The notes: generated by a model from the sequence alone, not told the origin. A stretch of 26,674 nucleotides of DNA from Neocallimastix lanati (nom. inval.) (GCA_016946835.1 JACVTC010000403.1:5001-31674); one strand, 5' to 3'. Shown: positions 1-9,410, counted from the stretch's first letter. Translations and numbers: made by a program.

Positions 1-100
1 ATAAATTTACTTAAGAATTTAAATATTTAAGAGAATAATTATTATTAATGATATTAATTAAATTACAATTAAATTCCAGAAATTCGTGCTATCTGTACCA
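1..100 (+). mobile_element. 3' tail of the 5' LTR of a gag-only LTR element
   Basis: The window opens inside an LTR that ends at position 100 with GTACCA, the inverted complement of the TGGTAC that opens the downstream LTR at 1811. A tRNA-type primer site follows nine bases later. Its last 64 bases align without gaps to the last 64 bases of the LTR ending at 2183, with 42 identities by hand count, well above chance even in AT-rich DNA. The upstream part lies outside the window, so length and target-site duplication cannot be seen. Confidence 0.6.
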
Positions 101-109
101 AAAAAAATT

Positions 110-126
110 TGGGGGCTTAGCCGGGA
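110..126 (+). promoter_or_regulatory. primer-binding site, tRNA-Pro type
   Basis: TGGGGGCTTAGCCGGGA lies nine bases after the LTR end. It begins with TGG, the complement of a tRNA CCA end, and its general form (TGGGGGCT..CCGGGA) is that of tRNA-Pro primer sites in other retroelements. It is one of the few G+C-rich words in this part of the window, as expected for a site constrained by tRNA pairing. It fixes the direction of the element as plus. Confidence 0.7.
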
Positions 127-194
127 AAAGTAAATGAATTAATTATATTAATGAAAAACATAATAAGTAATATAAATAGAATTATGAACTGTAA

Positions 195-508
195 TAAATA
201 ATAAATAAGTAATTATAGTTAGTTAATTACTTTTGAGTAAATAATAAATAAGTAATTATAGTTAGTTAATTACTTTTGAGTAAATAATAAATAAGTAATT
301 ATAGTTAGTTAATTACTTTTGAGTAAATAATAAATAAGTAATTATAGTTAGTTAATTACTTTTGAGTAAATAATAAATAAGTAATTATAGTTAGTTAATT
401 ACTTTTGAGTAAATAATAAATAAGTAATTATAGTTAGTTAATTACTTTTGAGTAAATAATAAATAAGTAATTATAGTTAGTTAATTACTTTTGAATAAAT
501 AATAAAAA
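195..508 (+). repeat. 43-bp tandem repeat, seven copies plus a partial copy
   Basis: Seven nearly identical 43-bp units start at 195, 238, 281, 324, 367, 410 and 453. A partial unit then runs into a poly(A) stretch. Each unit contains a perfect 7-bp inverted repeat, GTAATTA and TAATTAC around TAGTTAGT, so the array could form seven successive hairpins. It lies in the untranslated leader between the primer site and gag. The copies differ by about one base, so the expansion is recent. Confidence 0.95.
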
Positions 509-610
509 AAAAAAAAAAAATATTAAATAATAAAAAAATATTAACTATAGCTAGTTAATGAAAATTATCCATTGATGAATTATCAAATTGTTATGAATAA
601 TTAAGGAATA

Positions 611-844
611 ATGGAACCTAATCTAATTAAGTTAATTAAAATATTACCACGACTAAATGTAGTGAATGAACAAAACGTATTGACATGGTATGACAAGTTG
701 GTAAACTTAATACAAGGGAGTGGTGTTCAAGATGAAGAAATTAGATATAGATTAGCGTTTCTTGCTACCAGTGGTGAAGCACGAAGACTAATAAAAGAAT
801 TAAAAGAGGAAATAAGAAGTGTATCCAAACTTAATCCAAATTAA
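611..844 (+). CDS. Gag-like capsid protein, N-terminal part (frame-shifted gene)
   Basis: This 77-codon frame starts at the first ATG after the leader and encodes the beginning of a retrotransposon Gag capsid domain (Retrotrans_gag-like). The visible pattern is a WYDKL helix near residues 26-30, then DEEIRYRLAFLATSGEARRLI, which matches the conserved 'EE..RL..L.L.G.AR.W' core of the family. The frame ends at 842-844, but the homologous domain continues without loss in the +1 frame from 816. The gene is therefore broken by a single-base frameshift or reads through by a +1 shift. No nucleic-acid-binding part is present here. The family assignment comes from pattern recognition, not a search. 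Confidence in Gag is good; a working product is unlikely unless frameshifting occurs. Confidence 0.65.
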   Translation: MEPNLIKLIKILPRLNVVNEQNVLTWYDKLVNLIQGSGVQDEEIRYRLAFLATSGEARRLIKELKEEIRSVSKLNPN

Positions 845-1658
845 AAATGCTCTTCATAAAATAAAAGATCGAGACCATTTTTATTATTACGATAAATTAA
901 AGGCTATAAAATTAAAGGTAGGACAAAATTTATTCGATTTTAATTCTATTTATTTAGAATATTACAATAAATTACCATCACTGCTTAAGGAAGGCATTAC
1001 AGTAAAAGACTACGTTAGGTCAATTGAGATAAATCAATATGCATGTTTTACTGTAATTTATGAAGGCGTTGAAACAATTGAAGAAGCTTGTCGAATTACA
1101 CATAAAATACAAAATATCATTAACTTTGAAGAATGTGTACGAAATGAGCAAAATTTTTATTATGAACCAATGGAGTTAGCAGAAACTGTTGAAATCAAAG
1201 AAATTAAACAAGAAGAAAACAGTAATAAAGAAGAATGGATCGCTAAAGCCGAAGATATCAAAGTAATAAATGACAAAGAAGAAGTTGAAAAGGGTGATGA
1301 AGAAACAATTAATAAGAATACTATGTTAAAAGAAATAGAAGATGATGACAAACCAATCAATCATAATGACGGAATAAATAACGAAATAAAGGAAGTGGAA
1401 AATATTGCAAGTCTTAACAAAATTAATACTGAAAATAATAATGAAGAACTAATGAGAGCGGATAACCATGTGAAAACGCAACGAACTGATAAATTTGAGT
1501 GGATAGATACGACAAGTGAAAAGTATCAAACATTCAGGATCAACATCAAAGATAATTCCAAGACAAGGTGCGATAATCGAGAAGACTTAAGAATGGTAGA
1601 AAGGAATTATAAATATAAAAGGAAATTTATAAACTATTTTATATTATTTTTATTTTAG
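816..1658 (+). CDS. Gag-like capsid protein, C-terminal part with acidic/Asn-rich tail
   Basis: The frame opens at 816 just after an in-frame TAA and has no convincing start of its own; GTG at 819 is unlikely to initiate in a eukaryote. Its first ~100 residues continue the capsid fold: a YYYDKLKAIKLKVGQNLFDF segment, a spaced SIYLEYYNKLPSL helix, and FTVIYEGVETIEEACRI, the usual end of a Retrotrans_gag domain. The remaining ~150 residues are Glu/Lys/Asn/Ile-rich, with no CCHC zinc knuckle. No protease, reverse transcriptase or integrase follows, and the polypurine tract of the element begins 140 bp later. This is thus the second half of a gag-only, non-autonomous element. It could also be a host-retained Gag under selection, because the frame has stayed open while the flanking LTRs diverged. 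Confidence 0.6.
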   Translation, partial: EVYPNLIQIKNALHKIKDRDHFYYYDKLKAIKLKVGQNLFDFNSIYLEYYNKLPSLLKEGITVKDYVRSIEINQYACFTVIYEGVETIEEACRITHKIQNIINFEECVRNEQNFYYEPMELAETVEIKEIKQEENSNKEEWIAKAEDIKVINDKEEVEKGDEETINKNTMLKEIEDDDKPINHNDGINNEIKEVENIASLNKINTENNNEELMRADNHVKTQRTDKFEWIDTTSEKYQTFRINIKDNSKTRCDNREDLRMVERNYKYKRKFINYFILFLF

Positions 1659-1771
1659 CTTTTATAGTTATTAATAAATTTTATATAGTCAAGAAAACAG
1701 ATAGTATAGAGATAGTTAATTATTTAAAGTAGATCAATTTTTCTGTTTCGTTTACTAAGTCAACCTTAGGA

Positions 1772-1825
1772 GGACTTCAGGGGACGAAGTCCAAGTTAGG
1801 GGGGAGATCTTGGTACGAGACCAAG
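1772..1825 (+). promoter_or_regulatory. polypurine tract between two G+C-rich hairpins
   Basis: AGGGGGGAGA at 1798-1807 is a polypurine tract, the plus-strand primer of LTR elements, three bases before the 3' LTR. A perfect 7-bp hairpin precedes it (GGACTTC and GAAGTCC, 1772-1792, loop AGGGGAC). A perfect 6-bp hairpin follows across the LTR start (CTTGGT and ACCAAG, 1809-1825, loop ACGAG). This is the most G+C-rich stretch for several kilobases. Confidence 0.65.
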
Positions 1826-2183
1826 TGAAAAATTAAAATTAAATAAAATTAAATTTACAATAAAAAATAGGAAATCGAATTAATCCATAAAAGGATAGAT
1901 TAAATTGTAATTTATATATAAAATGCAAAAAATTAAAAATTATTAAGACTCTCTCTTTTCCAAATAACTATTTTATTAAATGTAAAAATAAATTGAATTG
2001 CAATTGATCTAAATTGTGATCTCAATTGTTTAAAAATAAAAATTTAAAAATAAATAAATAAATAAATAATAAAATAAAATTTACATATTTAGTTCTAATT
2101 TACGATTTTAGTGTTAATTACTTATTATTGTGAATATTAATATAATTAGATATAAATTTTTAAAATTCATTTACATCGTACCA
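1811..2183 (+). mobile_element. 3' LTR of the gag-only element
   Basis: The 373-bp segment begins TGGTAC right after the polypurine tract and ends GTACCA, a perfect 6-bp terminal inverted repeat matching the 5' LTR end. TATATATAAAA near 1910-1920 could be the TATA box, and AATAAA-like words near 2050-2080 could serve polyadenylation. Only about two thirds of the final 64 bases match the 5' LTR tail, so the pair is old or was homogenised elsewhere. The target-site duplication cannot be tested because the left end is outside the window. Confidence 0.55.
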
Positions 2184-2576
2184 CTTGCTTGTAAGAAACA
2201 GTAATTATTTGTTAAATAATTATAATTTCTTTATTTGATTATTTATCTATTATATAATTTATACATTCATTCATTAAATTAGTAATTATTTATCAAGTTA
2301 ATATGTATTTGTACATTCAATTATAGTTTTAATTTAATTAAAAATTTTCTTTAAATTTATTTAGTATACATTTATTTTATTTAATTTATTTAATTAATTA
2401 TAAATTTTATTAATTTCTATAGTAATGAATTAATTATTTAATTATTATTTTTAATTAAAATTTGAATTAACGAACTTTAAAGTTTTTATTTTCTTATTAA
2501 AATATAAATTAATTTTATCGGACTTTAAGGTTTTTTCTAATTTATTATAATAATAAATTGGTTTTTCCTTAAAGAA

Positions 2577-2632
2577 CTTATCTAGTTTTTTCTTCTAATC
2601 TTTTTCTAGATAAGATAATTGTTAAGATTAGA
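2577..2632 (+). other. conserved H-type pseudoknot in U3 of LTR C
   Basis: Stem 1 pairs CTTATCTAG (2577-2585) with CTAGATAAG (2606-2614). The loop word TCTAATCTT (2594-2602) is complementary to AAGATTAGA (2624-2632), giving a nine-base second stem. This is the arrangement of an H-type pseudoknot with loops of 8, 3 and 9 nt. The same layout recurs in solo LTRs B, A, D and E with different stem-1 sequences. Confidence 0.7.
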
Positions 2633-2690
2633 AAACCTTTTAAATTATTATTTTATATAAAATTTATAAAATTTTATTATTTAATTTTTA

Positions 2691-2699
2691 GTATAAATA
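2691..2699 (+). promoter_or_regulatory. TATA box of solo LTR C
   Basis: GTATAAATA lies just before the inverted repeat around 2703-2732. The same TATA-then-hairpin module is seen in all the solo LTRs here, at 3292-3300 (minus), 4712-4720 (minus), 8040-8048 (plus), 15492-15501 (minus) and 16554-16562 (plus). Confidence 0.6.
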
Positions 2700-2987
2700 G
2701 CTATTGATTTCTCTAAATTTTTGAGAAATCAAGAGTTATTATTATATAACAAATATTAAATAAATATATAATAATAATAAATAAAATCTACAACATTTTC
2801 AATAAGTGTTCTTTTTATTTTGTGTTGTTTATTATATTTGTTTATAATAAACTCTTCTTTGCCAAGATAAGTTAAATTTTTCTTTATTTTTTCTAATTGT
2901 TTTCTTATTTTCTCAACTTGATGTTAGTATCAGGTTGTAGTTAATAATTTTGTTATAATAAATATTATAATGAAATTATTACATTGC

Positions 2988-3869
2988 TGTTAGAAATTGA
3001 AATAAAAATTCTTTTATAGCAATTTCTAATCCACAATTTTATTTTAATAATAGTATTATTAATTAAAATTGGGAAATTTTAAATTTGTTTTATTAAAAAA
3101 AAATCGAGTTTATTATAAGAAAATTTAATTTATTTATTTCATTTTACCCAAAAAAAAAAAATAAATAAAAATTATTTTAAAAAAAAAAAATTATTATTAT
3201 TATTAATATTTTAATTTATAAAAATTTATTGTTATTATTATTTTTTTCTTATAATAATAACTCTTAATTTCTAAAAGAACTTAAGAGTCTCTATTTATAC
3301 TTTTTCAAAATTTTAAATTAAATATTGTCTAATCTTAACAAATTTCTTATTTAGGAAAAGATTAGAAGAAAAACCTAAACAAGTTTCGATTAATATTCTA
3401 AACATATTAATCATCGGATCATTAAGTAAAACCGATACCAATCAGTATTCTGGAAAACCTTAAAGATCGATTTTCTAATTATTTTTATAATAAATAAATT
3501 TAATTAAATGTCCAAAATAATAAATAAAAAAAAAATTAAAAATTGAATAAATTTGTCCAAATTTAGAAAAAATTTTTTGTTATGAAAAATTTTAAATAAT
3601 TTTTGATTATGTCTAAACATTTAAATAATAATTATAACGAATAAATATTAACTAATATTAATAAAATTTTTAATTATTAAGTTTAACTAATAATTGGTTA
3701 ACTACTCCTAATTTTTAAATAATTTTACATGTAATAGTTATAGTACATTGTTACAAAATAAATAATGATAATGTAAAAATAATGTATTTCTAATTATTAT
3801 GTATTTAATATATTAATACATAATAAGAAATAATAATTAAAATTTAAAAATTTATTATTATTTCTTACA
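2988..3869 (-). mobile_element. solo LTR B (882 bp, duplication CTTGC/CTTGT)
   Basis: On the minus strand it begins TGTAAGAAATAATAA at 3869 and ends CAATTTCTAACA at 2988. A TATA box lies at 3292-3300, TTATAATAAAC with a poly(A) signal near 3095-3106, and a terminal 10-bp hairpin TTAGAAATTG/CAATTTCTAA at the end. Restoring the sequence before LTR C inserted, the left flank is CTTGC (2184-2188) and the right flank CTTGT (3870-3874), a duplication with one transition. It contains the conserved pseudoknot (3328-3383), a stem-2 hairpin and a stem-3 hairpin. Confidence 0.75.
3328..3412 (-). other. conserved pseudoknot and adjacent hairpin in LTR B
   Basis: The stem-1 arms are at 3346-3355 and 3374-3383 (one mismatch). 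The kissing words TCTAATCTT (3328-3336) and AAGATTAGA (3358-3366) are perfectly complementary. The next hairpin, GATTAATAT/ATATTAATC (3388-3412), is perfect. It differs from the equivalent GATCGATAT/ATATCGATC of LTR A by paired changes on both arms. Confidence 0.7.
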
Positions 3870-4343
3870 CTTGTTGTAATAATTTAATTAAAAAATTATA
3901 ATTAAATTATTAATCATTAATATTGTTAAGATTATATTTGGTTTTAATGTAACTTGGTTGGAATGCTATTAACTAATAACTTCCTTATGATAATTAAATT
4001 TTATATTATCAGTATTCTTATAGAATTTTATTATATTTTCATTTTATTATTTTATTTGATTTTATTTAATAATATTTTTTAATGAATGAAGTTATCAGAT
4101 TATTAAAATATTAGTAATCTTACGAAGATTATTTAAAACAGTTAATTCACTATTCTTTTATACATAAAAAATAAACAATTAAAAAGTTGTATAATAATAA
4201 ATAAAATAATAAACAATAGTTTAAAAAGTTAGATAATAATAAATAAAAAATAAACAATTAATTATACTTTAAAAGGTAAAAATTATATTCAACAATTTTA
4301 TTATTATTATTATTTAATAATAATAAATAATATATATTTATAT

Positions 4344-4470
4344 TGTAAAAGGATTTTGAGGTGTATGATTATACTAAATAAAGATTAATTTGTTATGGTA
4401 ATGAGGCTTATATAGCTCATCGAGTTATATCCTTTACAAATATTAGCTCTAACTGCTAATATTAAAGGTT
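4344..4470. other. dense hairpin cluster inside LTR A
   Basis: GTAAAAGGAT near 4345 can pair with ATATCCTTTAC near 4428-4438, enclosing ATGAG/CTCAT. It is followed by a perfect 9-bp hairpin, AATATTAGC/GCTAATATT (4440-4464). The cluster starts like the end of the young element's LTR (TGTAAAGGATTT) and contains the word TAGCTCT. No function is assigned. Confidence 0.4.
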
Positions 4471-4755
4471 TAGAAAAGAATCATACTTACCTATGGTTCT
4501 TTCTAATTATCGAGTTTATTATAACGAATTATAATAGACGAAACACTAAAATTGCTAAAGAAAAGTTTTAATTATAAAATTTGTTTTATTAAAATAATTT
4601 GTTTTATTAATTATTAGAAACTTTAAATGTTAAAACTATTATTATTATTATTATTATATTATAATTGTTATAATAATAACTCTTGATTTCTCAAAGAGAA
4701 CTCAAGAGCCTTATTTATACTTTTTTATCAAAATAAGGTTGAAATCAAAAGGGGT

Positions 4756-4903
4756 TCTAATCTTAACAAATCTCTTATCTAGGAAAAGACTAGAAGAAAA
4801 ACCTAGATAAGTTTTTTGATCGATATTCTATCCATATCGATCATCGCGTTAATTAAGTAAAACCGATTACTTTTAAGAAATAATTGGAAAAACCTTAATT
4901 AAC
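4756..4903 (-). other. conserved pseudoknot plus two hairpins in LTR A
   Basis: Stem 1 is CTTATCTAGG/CCTAGATAAG (4774-4783, 4802-4811). The second stem uses 4756-4764 and 4786-4794; it has one A-C clash read on plus but a G-U wobble read on minus, which favours minus-strand RNA. Stem 2, GATCGATAT/ATATCGATC (4818-4842, loop TCTATCC), and stem 3, GTTAATTAAG/CTTAATTAAC (4848-4903), are perfect. Confidence 0.7.
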
Positions 4904-5059
4904 CGATTACTTAATCTAATATAATGATCGAAAATAAAAGAATAAAATAATGAAAATTATTTCGATCATAAAATTTAAAATTTAATCTATTTAGTTCTAT
5001 TTTATAGAACTTTATATAAAAAATATAAAACAATACATTAATAATAAAAATACATGATT

Positions 5060-5115
5060 AATAAAATACAGAATACATGATAGAATACAGAATACATGAT
5101 AAAATACAGAATAGT
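5060..5115. repeat. short tandem repeat in LTR A
   Basis: The phrase AATACAGAATACATGATA is repeated almost exactly, with about two and a half copies. It lies inside LTR A between the left-end hairpin and the structured U3 block. Confidence 0.7.
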
Positions 5116-5401
5116 GTTTTGGTTTATGATTTAATAAGTAAGAGAAAACTAAAACTAATAATTTTAATAATTAAGTGAATAATTAAATAAATTTAATATT
5201 ATTTTAAATGTATAAAAATTATTTAATTAAATAAAATTTTAATATTAAACTAAATAAATTTTTAATATGTAATTAAATAAATTATTAATTATAATTAAAT
5301 GTATAAATGAAATATGAGTTAAATAAAAGTTATATTAATTATAACTTAACTAAGAAAATATAGTTATTTTGTTGAAAATAATTATATTTTCTTACACTTG
5401 T

Positions 5402-7568
5402 TAAGGTTATGAGAAATTAAATAAAAACAATAATAAATACAAAGATTTTATTTTATTTATTTTATTTTATTTTTTTATTTTATGATTGATTTTCTAAAAA
5501 TTGGTAGCAAAATTTACAACTATTTATACTTTTTTTTAAGGCATAAAAGTTGTTCTTGCCACTAAATTTTATATTATTACATTTTATTTTTTTATAAAAA
5601 TTATTAAATTTAAATTGATTTTTATAATCAATTATATAAAATTTAATTATAACAATATAGATAAAATACATTTATAATATTAATAAAACATTTTTTTTTT
5701 TTTTTTTTTAATAATCTATCTAAAATATTACTAATAAGAATTTATTTAATTGGCTATAATTATTATTACAATCTGTTAAAATATTCAAATAAAAATAAAA
5801 ATACTATTCTAATATAAACGTTTTTAATAAAATAAAATATTTGTCAATATAAAATAAAACATTTTGATATAAAATTTTATAATAAAAGTTAAAATATAAT
5901 ATATAAATTTTTAATTATCAATATATAAAAATATTATTAATACAAATTTTCATTATTAATAAAAAAATAAGATTTATTATTAATATTGCTAATATAAGTT
6001 TTAAATATATAAAAATATTACTATTAATATAAGATTTAATATAAAAATATAAAGTTTAATATAATTTTTGATTTAATTTTTAATCTTTGAATTTAAAAAT
6101 TTATTAAAGTACAAAATAATAATGTACACATAATGTATTAGAAATGAATCGTAGATTTAATTAAGAATGCATTATTTGGTACATTCTTATCAATCTAATA
6201 CAACCCACAGTAGAAATATGTATTATTGTACTATGATATAACAATAATAATTATTTACTATAAATATCTAAATATAATTATTTAATACGACTTGATTGGA
6301 AATAATTACTTATAAAAATATAATATGTATCATACCTAATTAGAAATTATTTCTGATTGGGTAATAAAATAGGATTTTAATAAAAACAATTAGAAATAAA
6401 AAGAGAGAAATGAGAATTATGAACAAGAGAGAATTAATTAAAAGAAGGAATTTTATTTAGTTTAGTTAATAAAAGAATATTAATACTGTTGTAGGAACTA
6501 ATTATAAATAATAGAGAGAGATTATTTATAATAGGGTTATAAATACATGTAATTAATAATTGTAATAAAATAAATTAAATAAAATTAACAAAGACAAAGT
6601 AAAATAAATCTACTTTAAAGAAATAAATAATTTATTTATCTAAAATATTATTTAGTATAAAATTCCTTGTCTTCAAAGCCCTTAACTGGTACTATTAACA
6701 TCGGCCGTACCAGCTCTAATAAAGAACGAACATATATGTATTATTAATTAGAAATTCAACTTACTTTAGAATTCATTATATTGTTCTTTACTTAATATTA
6801 CTTTACTATATTTTCTTTACTAAAATATTTTATAAATATAATTTTTTTTATATTTTTATTAAAAAGTTACTAAAATATTATCAATAATTCTATATTATTA
6901 TTATTAATATCAATATCTATAATATAACCTTAAATTTTATTATTTTATTAAAGTGTTTATTATCAATATTAATAATTTATTTTTATTTTCCAAATATATT
7001 ATTATATTATTATTATATTGTATAAGTATTAAAATTGTATTCTTTTTAATATTTTATTTTATTTTTAAATTGATTATTTAATATTTTTATTCCCCACAAA
7101 TAAAATCAAATCTTAATTGATTAATAATAAATATTAAATATATATTATAGTTTTTAAATTTATTTTATATAAAATATAAGAATATTATATTAATATTCTT
7201 GATTAAAATAACTTTATTTTCTGTAAAATATTTTTAAATTTTGTTTGTTTCTTTTCATATATATTAAATAATTTAGTTTTAGAATATGAAAAATAATATA
7301 AAATTATATAAACAAAATTTATTAAAATAAAAATATTTATGAATTAGTTAATTTAAATTAATATAAAATTTGAAGTAATTAGTAATAGTAAATTATTTTT
7401 TTTTAAATATAATGATAAAATGTAGAAAGGCTTTATATATTTATTTTTTTTAAAAAGTATAAATAAGTGAAGTTTTTCAATAATTAAAAGGTAGACAGAA
7501 AAAAAATATAAAAAAAAATATATAATTAAATAAAATATTTCTAATAAACCCGAACCATAACAGCTCTG
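5402..7568. other. gene-free AT-rich stretch
   Basis: No credible coding frame was found; the 63-codon minus frame near 5480-5671 is low-complexity. Visible structure: a 9-bp inverted repeat TGTATTAGA/TCTAATACA around 6138-6203 enclosing AAGAATG/CATTCTT; a TATAAATAC word at about 6541; and a hairpin CTGGTAC/GTACCAG at 6686-6713 running into CAGCTCT. Its final bases, CAGCTCTG, were the target of solo LTR D. The layout of TATA, A/T leader and CAGCTCT suggests decayed LTR remains, but no duplication was found. Confidence 0.5.
6686..6717 (+). other. G+C-rich hairpin followed by CAGCTCT
   Basis: A perfect 7-bp stem CTGGTAC/GTACCAG has loop TATTAACATCGGCC, and the stem runs directly into CAGCTCT. 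It stands out sharply from its A/T surroundings. The same heptamer recurs on plus at 7561, 9012 and 11081. Confidence 0.5.
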
Positions 7569-8241
7569 TGTAAGAATATAGATTTATTTCTTATAAAATA
7601 ATCTATCTTCTTATTTAATTAATTTATATTTCATTTATATTTCAATATTTATTAACATGTAAAAAATATATTAATTTATCCAAATTAATATATTAAAAAA
7701 TAATGTAAACAAATTTGTTGTAATGTAATAATTACTTAAAAATATTATTTATATTTTATTATTTCAATTAGTTGATAATTTATAAGATTTTAGTAATCGA
7801 TTAATTAATTTTTTCCCCAATATTTTTATGATGGGGTTTTTATTAATTAATACGATGATTAGTATATTAGAATATTAATCGAAGTTATTCAGGTTTTTCT
7901 ACTAATCTTTTCCTGAATATCAATTTGTTAAGATTAGATACTTTTATTTGATTTGTTAATTTCATCTTATCTATTTTATTTATTTAATAATTACATCTAT
8001 TTAATAATCACATCTGCTAAAATAATTATAAATAAAAAAGTATAAAAGAACTCAAATTTCTTTGATTAAAGAAATTAGAGTTATTATTATATTACGCTAT
8101 ATCATAAAAAGAAATCAAAATCTTTTATTTATGTCTATATTTAGTGTTTATAATAAACTCTATATAAGATATGTATAAATTTTTATATCTAAAAGATATT
8201 AATAATCTAGTTATAGTTAATATTATAAATAGATTATTACA
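7569..8241 (+). mobile_element. solo LTR D (673 bp, duplication CTCTG)
   Basis: It begins TGTAAGAATATAG, ends GATTATTACA, and has a perfect, compositionally unusual 5-bp duplication, CTCTG, at 7564-7568 and 8242-8246. Hairpins sit at both ends (ATAGATT/AATCTAT on the left, AATCTA/TAGATT on the right). Internally there is stem 3, ATTAATTAAT twice (7800-7851), with CCCCA/TGGGG inside; the pseudoknot 7886-7937; a TATA box GTATAAAAG at 8040; a long start-site hairpin; and TTATAATAAACTC with the poly(A) signal near 8140-8155. Confidence 0.88.
7886..7937 (+). other. conserved pseudoknot in LTR D
   Basis: Stem 1 is TATTCAGG/CCTGAATA (7886-7893, 7912-7919). Its sequence differs from that of LTR C or A on both arms, yet pairing is perfect. 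The loop CTAATCTT (7902-7909) pairs with AAGATTAG (7930-7937). Confidence 0.7.
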
Positions 8242-8363
8242 CTCTGATCCGGAACTAGCTTATTTACTTCAAATAAGCATATATAAAAATAATAAAAAGA
8301 AAAAAATATAAAATATTTATAATAATGAAATTATTTAAAATTAAAATAGTTAAAATAAAAAAA

Positions 8364-8453
8364 AATTATTTATAATAAAATTATTTATAATAAAATTATT
8401 TATAATAAAATTATTTATAATAAAATCATTTATAATAAAATTATTTATAATAA
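8364..8453. repeat. 15-bp tandem repeat
   Basis: ATTATTTATAATAAA is repeated about six times with one substitution. It is a simple microsatellite-like array with no associated gene. Confidence 0.9.
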
Positions 8454-9224
8454 AAACAATTTTCTATAAATTGTTCTTAATAAAATAAATACAGAAATAT
8501 TTAATTCTGTATAAAATTAAATCGTTTGACAATACTAACTATCATTTTTATTATTTTCTCTAAAATAGATTATTATTTTCTGTATTCTTTTTACAATAAT
8601 AAACTTTATGAGAATATGATATTAATAATTTACAAGAATACTAAATTATATATTAATTGATAAATTAAAATATTATTAGAATAGATAGTTAAAATTTTAA
8701 ATATAAATAAATCATTAATAATTATACAATTATATTTTAAAATAGATACTTTAAAATAGGTTAATTTTAAAATATATTAATATTAAAATAACATTCAAAA
8801 TATAATAATATAAATAAATTTATATGTAAATGTTCAATTCAATATTCATGTAAAAAAACTATAAAAGGAAGAAATTTTCTTTCTTTTGAAAAGAGAGGAT
8901 AAAAAATAAAATAAAAAATTTTATAAAATACTTTTATTTAAACTAATAAAAATTTATTTATAATATTCAATATTGTGTTTTTAAAATATTGTGTGTGATC
9001 TGTGCCCATATCAGCTCTAAAACATATCATTCAGAAAAATATTAAAATTATTAATAATTTAGCAAGAATCTAATTATTAGAGTAATCCCTAACTAATTAG
9101 ATAACATAAATAACATAATTAAACTTTAGATTAATATAAATATTAAATTTTATTTTAAATTTAATATTATAATATTACTTAGTAAGTATAATTAATGAAA
9201 AATAGTAAAATAATAAGCTAGTAT

Positions 9225-9410
9225 TAATGTTTAATTATAATATGTTTTGTCGGAATATAAATTATAAATTATTATTGTTTAAATTTAATTATAATAAGTT
9301 TTTATCAGAATATAAATTATAAACTATTAATGTTTAAATTTAACTATAATAAGTTTTTGTCTGTATTTAACCTATAAAATATTAATGTTTATATTTAATT
9401 ATAAATAATT
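9225..9410. repeat. 55-bp diverged tandem repeat, about 3.3 copies
   Basis: The word TTAATTATAATA returns at 9231, 9285, 9340 and 9395, giving a 54-55 bp period. The repeat contains GTTTTTGTC.GAATATAAATTATAAA and shows several substitutions between copies, so the array is old. Confidence 0.8.

Larger units (their letters stand above)
2190..2983 (+). mobile_element. solo LTR C (794 bp, duplication TTGCT)
   Basis: The segment begins TGTAAGAAA, ends ATTATTACA (inverted termini TGTAA/TTACA) and has a perfect 5-bp duplication, TTGCT, at 2185-2189 and 2984-2988. Inside, in order, are a left-end hairpin, hairpin CTTTAAGG/CCTTAAAG (2523-2574), a pseudoknot (2577-2632), a TATA box GTATAAATA (2691-2699), a start-site hairpin TTGATTTCTC/GAGAAATCAA, AATAAA in a GTTTATTATA/TATAATAAAC hairpin near 2850, and a right-end AATAATTT/AAATTATT hairpin. 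It carries no coding sequence. It was inserted at the left border of solo LTR B. Confidence 0.85.
3875..5396 (-). mobile_element. solo LTR A, composite (1522 bp, duplication CTTGT)
   Basis: On the minus strand it begins TGTAAGAAAATATA at 5396 with a perfect 12-bp left-end hairpin (TAAGAAAATATA/TATATTTTCTTA) and ends AAATTATTACA at 3875. It is flanked by CTTGT at 3870-3874 and 5397-5401. It is longer than the other solo LTRs and has two promoter modules, TATA at 4712-4720 and again near 4155-4165, and an internal LTR-like end at 4344 (TGTAAAAGGATTT on plus). It is therefore probably a nested insertion or a recombinant of two LTRs. The pseudoknot lies at 4756-4811. Confidence 0.65.

Noticed and set aside
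195-508. CRISPR-like array
   Set aside because: The 43-bp units are contiguous with no variable spacers; it is a minisatellite in a eukaryotic element.
1160-1360. minus-strand Ser/Ile-rich frame
   Set aside because: Reverse-strand shadow of the Glu/Lys/Asn-rich gag tail.
4380-4560. hammerhead-type ribozyme in LTR A (TAATGAG...CGA, GACGAAAC)
   Set aside because: Core words are not in the required order or spacing around three helices, and no cleavage triplet fits.
5480-5671. 63-codon minus frame
   Set aside because: Lys/Asn/Tyr/Ile/Phe low-complexity, as expected from random A/T-rich DNA; it lies outside any recognisable gene context.
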